DNA from: Planctomycetota bacterium
GTDB taxonomy: Bacteria > Planctomycetota > UBA1135 > GCA-002686595
DNA: 39,293 nucleotides
Assembly: GCA_002862085.1 (NCBI GenBank)
Contig: PKCK01000074.1
Location: 1-39,293, forward strand
Reading direction: 5' to 3'
Each line of letters opens with the position of its first letter. Position 1 is the first letter of the stretch. The translations under genes were made by a program, and so were the position numbers. Under the pieces are notes generated by a model that saw only the letters and a list, made by a program, of their open reading frames with translations, had not been told where the DNA came from and did not search any database. Below, one piece after another: positions 16,168-25,069 of this stretch.

Positions 16168-17958
16168 TCAGCTCACCATCTGGGTGACCGAGTCACCGTC
16201 GTGCCGGAGGTGGAAGACCGTGTCAGCGATCTTCTTCTTCGCGTCGGCCTCGACGACGAAGTTGTTCATGAACAGGTAGTCCATCCCCGACAGGGAGAAC
16301 GTGTTGAACGCGTGCGCAGGGCTCTCGACGATCGGCTCGCCCTTCAAGTTGAAGGACGTGTTCATGATCACCGGGACTCCCGTGAGCTCGCCGAAGCGCT
16401 CGATGATCCGGTGGTACGCCGGATTGGTCTGGCGGTACACCGTCTGGAGTCGGCCGGAGCCGTCCTCGTGGGTGATCGCGGGCAGGTCCGCGCGCTTCTC
16501 CTCCCGCACGGGGGCGACGTAGAGCATGAAGCGGGCGGGCCAGTGGCGCTGGGGCTCGGGGATCTCGAAGAACTCGTCCGCGCGTTCCTCCGTGACCGAG
16601 GGGGCGAAAGGGCGGAAGGCCTCGCGGAACTTGATCTTGGAGTTGAGCTTCTCCTTCATCTCCATGCGCCGCGGGTCCGCGATGATCGAGCGGCTACCCA
16701 GGGCGCGCGGTCCCCACTCGAAGCGGCCCCGCATCCAGCCGCAGACGTGACCGTCCGCCAGCGTGCGCGCGACGAAGTCGTAGAACTCCTCGTCGTCGTC
16801 GATCTTGCGATAGGCGATGTCGTTCTTCGTGAGGAACTCCTCGATCGCCGCGTCCGTGTGTTCGGAGCCGAGGTAAGCGTGCTCGAGGGCGGGTCCGCGA
16901 GGCTGCTCGAGGATGTGGTTGTAGGCCCAGTACGCCGCGCCCGCTGCGCAGCCGTCGTCGCCCGGCGCGGGGTGAATGTAGACGTCTGCGAAGGGCCCGT
17001 TCCGCATCAGCTTGTAGTTGGCCACCGAGTTGAGGGCGACGCCGCCCGCGAGGCAGAGGTTGTTCAGCCCGGTCACCTCCTTCAGGTGGGTGATCATCTT
17101 CAGCAGGATCTGCTCCGTGACCCGCTGGATGCTCGCTGCCATGTCGCAGTAGTACGGATCGAGGCTCTTGTCCTGCAGCTTCGGATCGCGGCGCGGCCGG
17201 CCGAAATGCTCTTCGAAGCGCTCGGTGAGGGTGTCGTTGGTCGAGTGGTGGTACTGGAAGTACTCCATGTCGTGCCACAGCGACCCGTCCTCGCCCACGT
17301 GGAGGAGCTCGTAGATCCGGTCCACGTACTTGGGCTCCCCGTAGGGGTGCATCCCCATCAGCTTGTACTCGCCCTCGTTGATCTCGAAGCCGCAGTACGC
17401 GGTGAACGCGGAGTAGAGCAGGCCGAGGGAGTGCGGGAAGCGCATCTCCTTGATGACCTCGATCTTGTTCCCGCGCCCGATCGCCATCGTGGAGGTCGTC
17501 CACTCCCCGGCGCCGTCGACGGTCAGGATCGCGGCCTCCTCGAAGGGGGAGGTGAAGAAGCTGGACGCCGCGTGGCTGACGTGATGGTCGGCGAAGAGGA
17601 ACTTGGAGCGCGGCAGCTGCAGGCGCCGCGCCATCATCGACTTGATCCAGAGCTTGTCGCTGATCCAGCGCTGCATGGACTCGCGGAAGACGGCGGCGCT
17701 CTTCGGGAAGGTCGCCATGGCCGTCAGGAGCATGCGCTCGAACTTGACGAAGGGTTTCTCGTAGAAGACGACGTAGTCGACGTCGTGGAGCGCGATCCCG
17801 CCCGTGTCGAGGCAGAACTGGATGGCGAGCTCCGGGAAGCCCGAGTCGTGCTTCTTGCGACTGAAGCGCTCTTCGGCCGCCGCGGCGACCAGGACGCCGT
17901 CCTTGATCAGGGCGGCGGCGGAGTCGTGGTAGTAGAAGGAGAGGCCGAGGACGTTCAT
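16168..17958 (-). CDS. O-carbamoyltransferase (NodU/CmcH/TobZ family)
   Basis: Transfers a carbamoyl group from carbamoyl phosphate, through a carbamoyl-adenylate, to a hydroxyl on a sugar or other small molecule. The 596 residues match the full family. The Kae1-like N-domain starts MNVLGLSFYYHDSAAAL and has the metal-binding HHVSHA (125-130) and TVDGAGEWT. The C-domain has GRFEWGPRALGSRSI, FRPFAPSV and NTSFNLKGEPIVESP. It lies one base after the SxtJ-like small gene and 3 bases before the SGNH fusion gene, so the three form an operon. Homologues act in antibiotic, Nod-factor and saxitoxin pathways. With no natural-product genes nearby, an envelope glycan or glycolipid substrate is my inference. 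Confidence 0.92.
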   Translation of the reverse strand: MNVLGLSFYYHDSAAALIKDGVLVAAAAEERFSRKKHDSGFPELAIQFCLDTGGIALHDVDYVVFYEKPFVKFERMLLTAMATFPKSAAVFRESMQRWISDKLWIKSMMARRLQLPRSKFLFADHHVSHAASSFFTSPFEEAAILTVDGAGEWTTSTMAIGRGNKIEVIKEMRFPHSLGLLYSAFTAYCGFEINEGEYKLMGMHPYGEPKYVDRIYELLHVGEDGSLWHDMEYFQYHHSTNDTLTERFEEHFGRPRRDPKLQDKSLDPYYCDMAASIQRVTEQILLKMITHLKEVTGLNNLCLAGGVALNSVANYKLMRNGPFADVYIHPAPGDDGCAAGAAYWAYNHILEQPRGPALEHAYLGSEHTDAAIEEFLTKNDIAYRKIDDDEEFYDFVARTLADGHVCGWMRGRFEWGPRALGSRSIIADPRRMEMKEKLNSKIKFREAFRPFAPSVTEERADEFFEIPEPQRHWPARFMLYVAPVREEKRADLPAITHEDGSGRLQTVYRQTNPAYHRIIERFGELTGVPVIMNTSFNLKGEPIVESPAHAFNTFSLSGMDYLFMNNFVVEADAKKKIADTVFHLRHDGDSVTQMVS

Positions 17959-17959
17959 C

Positions 17960-18172
17960 TCAGTCCTGCCTCCGCGCGCGCTGCAGCGTCTCGTTGGCGC
18001 TCGTCCAGGGGATCCAGTTGCTCCCGTCCTTTGGTCGTGTGAGCCGGAGCGGATCGGCCACGGCCCGGTAGACGAGCGCGGCGGGACCGAGGACGAAGTA
18101 GTAGAGGACCGTCAACAGGAGCCTCGAGAGCATGCTCCCGAAGCGCTCTGTGAACTGGAGAAGGGATTCCAT
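17960..18172 (-). CDS. 70-residue SxtJ-like membrane protein
   Basis: A small membrane protein with an amphipathic N-terminus, one long hydrophobic segment (about residues 15-38, LLLTVLYYFVLGPAALVYR) and a polar tail ADPLRL...GSNWIPW. This resembles the C-terminal part of SxtJ-type proteins found beside carbamoyltransferases. The ATG at 18172 is preceded by GGGAG at suitable spacing. An in-frame TTG at 18214 abuts the promoter hexamer and is unlikely. The stop is one base from the carbamoyltransferase ATG. Its role is unknown; position suggests it anchors or assists the carbamoyltransferase at the membrane. Confidence 0.75.
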   Translation of the reverse strand: MESLLQFTERFGSMLSRLLLTVLYYFVLGPAALVYRAVADPLRLTRPKDGSNWIPWTSANETLQRARRQD

Positions 18173-18214
18173 GACTGTAGCTCCCGTCGACGCACGGCGA
18201 GCCGCGGGCGACAA

Positions 18215-18220
18215 AGTCTA
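18215..18220 (-). promoter_or_regulatory. -10-like hexamer TAGACT of the carbamoyltransferase operon
   Basis: TAGACT on the minus strand lies 42 bases before the ATG at 18172. The implied leader of about 35 bases carries a GGGAG ribosome site. This operon therefore has a conventional leader, unlike the leaderless-looking genes. No strong -35 was seen. Confidence 0.4.
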
Positions 18221-18244
18221 GCCCCGCCGATGGGGCGGCGGCGT

Positions 18245-19747
18245 CTATCGAATCAGGACACCCTTGAGTTGCTCGGGCCGCTTGTAGAAGCCGTCCCCGT
18301 TGAGGTCCCGGTACGCGTCGATCTCGATCTCGGTGCCCGGCGGCACCTGATCGAGGAGGGTCTCCAGCGACCGCTTGTCCACGAGCCAGAACGAGTTGGT
18401 GTTGAAGCCGATGCGCGGCCGGACGGCCGGAATGATGTCTCCAGGCAGGACGCCGAGATCGTGGGCCGCGCTCCCTTCGCGGACCGCTTCCACCATCAGG
18501 ACCGTCCCCGACTCCCCGTTGGGCCGTTCGACGCTCACCTTCATACCGATGTCGGTGTAGAAGCGGCCGTTGAATTCGTCCCAGGGGACGATGGTGGTCT
18601 CGAAGCGGCCGTCTCCGTCGACGAGAGTCACGCGCGTCTCGTCCCCGGGCTGGACGCGCAGTGTCTCCAGGAGGAAATCCTCCTCGCTCCGGACGGCGGC
18701 TCCGTTCAGGGCCACGAGCTCGGAGCCCTCGCACGCGTTCAGGTGCTCCGCAGGACCGCCCTGCCAGACCTCGGTGACGATCAGCTTCGAGCCGATCTCC
18801 TTGACGTCGAAGCCGAGCCAGATCGTGCGCGCGTTCGGGAAGAGCACCTCGTCGAGCACCTGCGATACCCGGTCCACCGGGATCGCGAAGCCGATGTTCT
18901 CAGCTGCCGAGTTCATGACCGTGTTGATCCCGATGAGCTCGCCCCGGATGTTCAGGAGTGGCCCCCCCGAGTTCCCGAGGTTGATCGAGGCGTCGGTCTG
19001 GATCAGACCGCGGAAGCTGAGGTTCCGGTTCGGGACGGAGACGTCGCGGTGCAGCCCGGAGATGATCCCCGTCGAGACGGTGTAGGCCTGTCCGTGGGGG
19101 CTCCCGATGGCCACGACCCGCTCCCCGGGCATCAGATCGGCACTGGTCCCCAGCCGGACCGTCGGGAACTCCCGGCGGGTACGTGCCTTGCGGAGTCCGC
19201 CCCCCTCCGTCCCCGCGGGACCCGCGGCTGCGCGATCCTCGTCGCGGCGGATCTTCAGCAGCGCGAGATCCTCCTCGCGGACGAAGGACATGAGCTCGGC
19301 GACGTAGCTCTCGGGCTCGCCCTCGAAGGAGACCCGAATGTTCTGCGCGCCCTCGACCACGTGGTAGTTGGTCACGATCAGTCCGCTCGGATGGATGACC
19401 ACCCCGGACCCGGCTCCCGTCGCCACGCGCTTGCGCGTGCCGAGGATCGTCCGGACGCGCTGGTAGGCCTCCGTCTCCACGAAGACCACCGCCGGGGTGA
19501 CGGTCCTGACGATCCGAGACACGGCCGTCTCCCGGGGCTCCTTCGCGAGTTCGTCGTAGAGGCGCTCGCGCTCCGCTTCTTCGCGCTGAGCGGCCAGGGC
19601 GATGGCATGGGCGTCCGGCTCGGCCGGTGTGAGCGTGGGGCGGGCCGGGCCCACCGGCGCTGCCGCCGTCTCGGGCAGGGCGGCGACGGCGAGCGTCGGA
19701 GCGGCGAGGGCGAGGAGGAGAGCGGTGGTTCTCTGCGGTCGATCCAT
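18245..19747 (-). CDS. HtrA/Deg-family serine protease with C-terminal EF-hand-like loop
   Basis: A secreted trypsin-fold protease for envelope protein quality control. An N-terminal signal peptide (about 1-25, LLLALAAPTLAVAA) precedes an Ala/Pro and charged linker. The protease domain has the triad His129 (TNYHVVEG), Asp160 (REEDLALLKI) and Ser260 (NLGNSGGPLL). Two PDZ-like regions follow: about 315-400, and about 400-475 with AAHDLGVLPGDIIPAV. The last 25 residues contain DLNGDGFYKRPE (481-492), which fits the 12-position EF-hand calcium loop (acidic or Asn at 1, 3 and 5, Gly at 6, Glu at 12). It lies downstream of tRNA-Val on the same strand but is separated by a hairpin. Catalytic residues are intact. 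Confidence 0.9.
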   Translation of the reverse strand: MDRPQRTTALLLALAAPTLAVAALPETAAAPVGPARPTLTPAEPDAHAIALAAQREEAERERLYDELAKEPRETAVSRIVRTVTPAVVFVETEAYQRVRTILGTRKRVATGAGSGVVIHPSGLIVTNYHVVEGAQNIRVSFEGEPESYVAELMSFVREEDLALLKIRRDEDRAAAGPAGTEGGGLRKARTRREFPTVRLGTSADLMPGERVVAIGSPHGQAYTVSTGIISGLHRDVSVPNRNLSFRGLIQTDASINLGNSGGPLLNIRGELIGINTVMNSAAENIGFAIPVDRVSQVLDEVLFPNARTIWLGFDVKEIGSKLIVTEVWQGGPAEHLNACEGSELVALNGAAVRSEEDFLLETLRVQPGDETRVTLVDGDGRFETTIVPWDEFNGRFYTDIGMKVSVERPNGESGTVLMVEAVREGSAAHDLGVLPGDIIPAVRPRIGFNTNSFWLVDKRSLETLLDQVPPGTEIEIDAYRDLNGDGFYKRPEQLKGVLIR

Positions 19748-19988
19748 GGCGGGTCCAGGGACTCTGGTGGGCGGCCGGACGGTGGCTCCCTGCGGGGTCC
19801 ATCGGATCTACGGGCGGAGCCTTGCCAGTGGTAGCGCCAAATCCGGCGCCTGGTCGCCACGATCCGATCGTCAGGCCGATTTCGCGATGGGCGGATCCCC
19901 TGCCGAAGGGGCTTCCGCTCACGCGCGTGGCGCGCTCCGGGCCCCTGGAGCCCCGCTCCCGAGGCCTACGAGCCCCGGGAAATCGAAC

Positions 19989-20023
19989 GACCCCCGCAGG
20001 GCCAGGGGCCGCCGGCGGGGGTC
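19989..20023 (-). terminator. Stem-loop after tRNA-Val
   Basis: GACCCCCGC (19989-19997) and GCGGGGGTC (20015-20023) form a perfect 9-bp stem with a 17-base loop. It begins five bases after the CCA end of the tRNA on the minus strand. The following sequence on that strand, GTTCGATTTCCC, is only mildly T-rich. Likely terminator of the tRNA. The remaining upstream region of the htrA gene (19748-19988) shows no gene. Confidence 0.55.
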
Positions 20024-20028
20024 ATGGA

Positions 20029-20105
<77 letters not shown>

Positions 20106-20121
20106 TCCGAAGCGAGCGGAG

Positions 20122-20150
20122 AGGTTAGCCACGAGGGGGCGCCGGCTCAA
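20122..20150 (-). promoter_or_regulatory. Promoter of tRNA-Val
   Basis: On the minus strand TTGAGC (20145-20150) and TAACCT (20122-20127) are separated by exactly 17 bases. The -10 ends 16 bases before the tRNA 5' end. It shows that a TA..CT hexamer can serve as a -10 in this organism. Confidence 0.6.
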
Positions 20151-20162
20151 GGGGGGAGACCG

Positions 20163-20168
20163 TAGACT
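20163..20168 (+). promoter_or_regulatory. Possible -10 hexamer TAGACT for alanine dehydrogenase
   Basis: TAGACT lies 94 bases before the GTG start at 20263, giving a predicted leader of roughly 87 bases. The divergent tRNA promoter is 13 bases away, so the two promoters share the gap 20106-20262. No -35 element is clear. Confidence 0.35.
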
Positions 20169-20262
20169 CCTGCGCCAATTCACCGGGCGCCAGCCGTTGC
20201 CCGTCGACTCCCCAGGGGCCCTTCGGCTGGCCCCTCCTCACCTCAGCCCATCGCATCCTCCC

Positions 20263-21375
<1,113 letters not shown>

Positions 21376-21377
21376 CC

Positions 21378-22256
21378 GTGATCGTGCTGACCCAAGCCGT
21401 GGCAAGCGCGGCCGCGGTGGCTCAGGCTGCAGGTGCTCAGGCGGCCGAGGCCCCCCCCTCCGCGGCGGCGGTCCTGGCCCTCGCCGTACTCCAGGGACTC
21501 ACCGAGTTCCTCCCGGTCAGCAGCTCCGGGCATCTCGCGCTGGGCAGAGCCGTCCTCGGCGTACGCGAGGGAGGTCTCGCTCTCGACGTCGCGCTGCACG
21601 CGGGGACGCTCGTCGCCGTCCTCGCGGCGTTCCGTCGGGATGTCGGGCGCCTCCTCCTGGACCTCCTTCGAGGCGACCTGACGCTGTGGGCCTGGCTCGT
21701 CGCGGCCACGATCCCCGTCGGCGTGGTCGGGCTGCTCTTCAAGGGCCACGTCGAAGAGGCCTTCATGAGCGTCGGTGCAGCAGGAGCCGGGCTCCTCCTC
21801 ACCGCGGTCCTGCTGCTCGTGGGTGAGCGTGCGCGGAAGAAGTTCGAGGAGAGCCGTGGGGAGGGAGACCCTCCGGCGGAGGATCCGCCGGGGTTGGTGA
21901 AGGCCCTCGCGATGGGATGTGCCCAGGCCGTCGCCATCTGGCCGGGCGTCTCACGCTCGGGATCGACCATCTCCGCGGGGCTGCTCGCGGGCGTTCGCGC
22001 CGAACAGGCGGCCCGGCTCTCCTTCCTGATGAGCATCCCCGCCATCAGCGGCGCCGCCATGCTGGAGCTCCCGGCGGCCCTCGACGAGGGCTTCGCCGGG
22101 ATCCCCTCGGGCCTCGTCCTCGGCGCGGTCGCGGTGGCCGCGCTGGTGGGCTTCGCCTCCCTCAGAATCCTGCTCCTCGTGCTCCGGAAGGGAGCGTTCC
22201 GGTACTTCGCGGCCTACTGCGCGGCGCTGGGCGTGGCCGCGCTCGCCCTCGCCTGA
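21378..22256 (+). CDS. uppP: Undecaprenyl-diphosphatase UppP (BacA)
   Basis: Dephosphorylates undecaprenyl pyrophosphate to recycle the lipid carrier for peptidoglycan and surface glycans. A multi-pass inner-membrane protein of 292 residues. The two active-site signatures are present: QGLTEFLPVSSSGH (39-52) and GVSRSGSTISAGLLAG (about 190). The N-terminus carries an unusual Ala/Gln-rich extension of about 28 residues before the first helix. It is encoded partly by a C8 tract (21451-21458), so a more internal start is possible. It is two bases downstream of ald and probably co-transcribed. Confidence 0.95.
   Translation: MIVLTQAVASAAAVAQAAGAQAAEAPPSAAAVLALAVLQGLTEFLPVSSSGHLALGRAVLGVREGGLALDVALHAGTLVAVLAAFRRDVGRLLLDLLRGDLTLWAWLVAATIPVGVVGLLFKGHVEEAFMSVGAAGAGLLLTAVLLLVGERARKKFEESRGEGDPPAEDPPGLVKALAMGCAQAVAIWPGVSRSGSTISAGLLAGVRAEQAARLSFLMSIPAISGAAMLELPAALDEGFAGIPSGLVLGAVAVAALVGFASLRILLLVLRKGAFRYFAAYCAALGVAALALA
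21451..21458 (+). repeat. C8 homopolymer in the 5' part of uppP
   Basis: Eight consecutive C encoding the Ala-Pro-Pro part of the N-terminal extension, before the first conserved motif. Confidence 0.6.
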
Positions 22257-22309
22257 GCCGAGGCCCGCGGCAGACCGCGCCCCGCGCCCCGGTCGCGACC
22301 CGGGGCGGA

Positions 22310-22315
22310 TAGGCT
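22310..22315 (+). promoter_or_regulatory. -10-like hexamer TAGGCT, 7 bases before ATG
   Basis: TAGGCT ends at 22315 and the amidase ATG is at 22323. There is no ribosome binding site between them. The layout matches a leaderless start and is the same spacing as at 1644-1657. Confidence 0.45.
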
Positions 22316-22322
22316 CTGGACC

Positions 22323-24485
22323 ATGATCGCCACGGTCCTCCTTCTCTTCGCGTCTCCGGCCGCGCTGCCGCCCCAGGGAGAGGCCCGTCTCGGCGCGGCC
22401 GACGTCGCCGACGCGGCTCGTGTCGCGGGGCTCTCCTTCACTCCCGAGGAGCTCGAGCTGATGATGCCCGACGTCCTCGAGCGCATGGCGGCCTTCGAGG
22501 AGCTGCGCTCGACGACCCTCTCCAACGGTGTCGCGCCGGCGATGACCTTCTCGCCCTGGATCCCGGGCATCGACGCGCGAGAGAGCCAGCGCGTCCTGCC
22601 GACGCCGTCGCTGCCCGAGGTCGCGCGGCCGGCTGACCTCGAGGACGCGGCCTTCTGGTCCATCGCCGAGCTCGCCGCGCTCCTGCGGAGGACGGACGTC
22701 ACGTCGGTCGAGCTGACCGAGATGTACCTCGAGCGCCTGCAGCGCCTGGATGAAGAGCTGCACTGCGTGATCACCTTCACCCGCGAGCGGGCCCTCGACC
22801 GCGCCGCGCAGGCGGACGCGCTCTTCGCCGAGGGCGTCGACCTCGGACTGCTCCACGGGATCCCGTGGGGCGTCAAGGACCTGATGGCCTGCGAGGGGTA
22901 TCGGACGACCTGGGGAGCCAAGCCCTTCGAGGAGCAGGTCATCGACGAGACGGCGGAAGTGATCGAGCGTCTGGACGCGGCCGGCGCCGTGCTCGTGGCC
23001 AAGCTCTCGGTGGGCGCGCTGGCATGGGGCGACGTGTGGTTCGGGGAGCGAACACGGAGTCCCTGGGACACCTCGCGCGGCTCCAGCGGCTCCTCCGCGG
23101 GCTCGGCGTCGGCCACGGCCGCCGGCGGCGTGGCCTTCGCCATCGGAACGGAGACGCTCGGCTCGATCGTGTCGCCCTCGGTCGCCTGCTCCACGAGCGC
23201 GCTCCGCCCGACGTTCGGTCGCGTCTCCCGTCGGGGGACGATGGCCTTGTGCTGGTCCATGGACAAGATCGGGCCGATCACTCGAACCCTCGACGACGCT
23301 TCGATCGTCTTCGACGCGATCGAGGGCCGTGATCCGAGAGATTCTTTCTCCCGCGACGGGCGCGTGCCGGTGGGACCTGCGAGTCTCACCGCGGCCGGGT
23401 CCATGACGATCGGCGTGCCCGCCGGGGCCTTCCGAGGTGCGGACCAGGTCGAGGGCATTCGCGCCGAGCTGGCGGGGATGGGGCACCAGGTCGTCGAGAT
23501 CGAGCTCCCCGAGCTTCCCGTGGAGGGCATGCTCCTCACGCTCGGGGTGGAGGCCGCGACGGCCTTCGACGAGTTCACCCGCAGCGGCCGCGACGACGAG
23601 CTGACCCGGCAGGTGCGCAACGCGTGGCCCAACGTCTTCCGCGTGGCGCGCTCCGTACCCGGCGTCGAGTACCTGCGCGCGCAGCGCCTGCGCTCGCTCG
23701 CGATGGCCGAGCTCGACCGCGCCCTCCAGGGCGTGGACGCCATCGTCCACGGGCCCTTCGGAGCCGGGGTGCTGCAGCTCACCAACCTCACGGGCCATCC
23801 GACAGTCGCCGCCCCCTTCGTTCCCGAGTCGGGTCCCCGACAGGACGGCTCCCCCTACACCGTTTGCTTCACCGGTCACCTCGACTGCGACGAGGAGCTC
23901 CTCTCCATCGCTCGGAGCTGGCAGAACGCTCACCCCGAGCACGTCCGCCGACCCTCCCTGGACTGGCTCGCGCCGCGCGCGCTCGTGCTGCCGGAGAACG
24001 CCGCGCCGGCGGACGTCCTCGAGGGGCTGTCGTTCATGGAGGGGCGCTGGGTGGCGGTGAACCCGAACGGCACCGTCAACGAGGAGGTCTGGACCCCGCC
24101 GCGCGGCAACGCGCTGGTCGGCACGTTCCGCCAGGTTCGCCGGGACCGGGACACCGCCTTCGTCGAGCTGTCCCAGATCGCGGTGGAGGATGGGGCGGTG
24201 ATCCTCCGGCTGCGCCACTTGCACGGCCGGCTCGAGGTCCCCGAGTCCCGGGCGAAGGTCTCGGTGTTCGAGCTCGTCTCCATCGCGGAGGGCCGGGTGG
24301 AGTTCCGGGGCACCGCCGAGGCGATGGGAGTGACGAGCGTCGTCTACGAGCGCGTGGATCCGGTGACGCTCGTCCAGTCCATCGGCTTCGACCCGTCCAC
24401 GGGCGAGAAGCCCTTCGTGACGCGCTACCGCCTCGACGATGGCCCGGGTTCGGTTCGTGGCGCCCGCGCGCGGGAGGGCAAGTGA
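22323..24485 (+). CDS. Exported amidase-signature hydrolase with C-terminal DUF6265-like domain
   Basis: A 720-residue protein with a short hydrophobic N-terminus (MIATVLLLFASPAALPPQ), probably a signal peptide. The amidase-signature domain has the expected Ser-cisSer-Lys triad: Lys185 in GIPWGVKDL, Ser257 in RGSSGSSAGSA, and nucleophile Ser281 in LGSIVSPS. The last position is Val where Arg is usual. From about residue 570 a second domain (SFMEGRWVA, NEEVWTPPRGNALVGTFR) looks like the lipocalin-like DUF6265 family, often an exported stand-alone protein. The stop overlaps the next start (TGATG). Likely hydrolyses an amide outside the cytoplasm; substrate unknown. Confidence 0.88.
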   Translation: MIATVLLLFASPAALPPQGEARLGAADVADAARVAGLSFTPEELELMMPDVLERMAAFEELRSTTLSNGVAPAMTFSPWIPGIDARESQRVLPTPSLPEVARPADLEDAAFWSIAELAALLRRTDVTSVELTEMYLERLQRLDEELHCVITFTRERALDRAAQADALFAEGVDLGLLHGIPWGVKDLMACEGYRTTWGAKPFEEQVIDETAEVIERLDAAGAVLVAKLSVGALAWGDVWFGERTRSPWDTSRGSSGSSAGSASATAAGGVAFAIGTETLGSIVSPSVACSTSALRPTFGRVSRRGTMALCWSMDKIGPITRTLDDASIVFDAIEGRDPRDSFSRDGRVPVGPASLTAAGSMTIGVPAGAFRGADQVEGIRAELAGMGHQVVEIELPELPVEGMLLTLGVEAATAFDEFTRSGRDDELTRQVRNAWPNVFRVARSVPGVEYLRAQRLRSLAMAELDRALQGVDAIVHGPFGAGVLQLTNLTGHPTVAAPFVPESGPRQDGSPYTVCFTGHLDCDEELLSIARSWQNAHPEHVRRPSLDWLAPRALVLPENAAPADVLEGLSFMEGRWVAVNPNGTVNEEVWTPPRGNALVGTFRQVRRDRDTAFVELSQIAVEDGAVILRLRHLHGRLEVPESRAKVSVFELVSIAEGRVEFRGTAEAMGVTSVVYERVDPVTLVQSIGFDPSTGEKPFVTRYRLDDGPGSVRGARAREGK

Positions 24486-25033
24486 TGGCGGCGAGTCTCT
24501 TCGAGCCCGGCCCCTTCGGCGAGGCGCCGATCTTCGACGTCGAGGGCTTCGCGGCGATCCGGGATCGCATCGACGGCGTGATCTGCGCGACCTCCGGCGG
24601 CTTCGATCCGATCCACCCCGGCCACGCGAGCTGCTTGCTCGCGTCGAAGGATCACGTCGAGCGGACGGCCGGGGTCCGGCCCGACCTCCTCGTCGTCATC
24701 GTGAACGGCGATGGTTTCCTCCGGAACAAGAAGGGCGCGGCGTTCCAGGATCTGCGGACGAGGGCCCAGATCGTCGCCTGCCTGCGCGGGGTGGACGCCG
24801 TGGTGACCTACGAGAGCGAGGTGGACATGTCGGTCGAGGGCGCGCTCCGGGCCATCCGGCCGCGCTTCTTCACGAAGGGCGGGGACCGCACCGACATGAC
24901 CAACATCGCCGAGTGGCCCCTGGGCCAGGAGATCGGCTTCGAGATCGTGACGGGCGTGGGTCGCGACAAGGACTGGTCGTCGTCCGACATGCTCGCGCGC
25001 TGGTCGGAGCTCGCGCGGAACGGAGAGATCTGA
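24485..25033 (+). CDS. Cytidylyltransferase-fold nucleotidyltransferase (RfaE/HldE C-domain-like)
   Basis: A 182-residue protein of the nucleotidyltransferase superfamily that includes D-glycero-beta-D-manno-heptose-1-phosphate adenylyltransferase. The nucleotide-binding HxGH motif is GGFDPIHPGH (38-47). VIVNGD (71-76), FTKGGDRTD (129-137) and the late SSSDM (165-169) match family positions. ATG at 24485 shares its A with the upstream TGA. The 27-residue N-terminal extension before the beta strand is longer than usual. It may activate a sugar phosphate for the adjacent GT4 or the WaaF-like enzyme at 3142; the nucleotide and sugar are not determined by sequence alone. Confidence 0.85.
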   Translation: MAASLFEPGPFGEAPIFDVEGFAAIRDRIDGVICATSGGFDPIHPGHASCLLASKDHVERTAGVRPDLLVVIVNGDGFLRNKKGAAFQDLRTRAQIVACLRGVDAVVTYESEVDMSVEGALRAIRPRFFTKGGDRTDMTNIAEWPLGQEIGFEIVTGVGRDKDWSSSDMLARWSELARNGEI

Positions 25034-25069
25034 GGGGAATTCCGGGGGCGCCGCGGCGTCCGCCTCCCG

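Noticed and set aside
15595..18042. 815-codon open frame on the plus strand across the carbamoyltransferase and SGNH genes
   Set aside because: It spans two genes with clear catalytic motifs on the other strand, and its own product is a low-complexity Val/Arg/Glu sequence.
20197..20262. Longer alanine dehydrogenase starting at a TTG
   Set aside because: It would add 22 residues absent from the family, while GTG at 20263 gives the standard N-terminus.
21951..24224. 757-codon open frame on the minus strand opposite uppP and the amidase
   Set aside because: Antisense shadow; the plus-strand genes carry complete active-site motifs.
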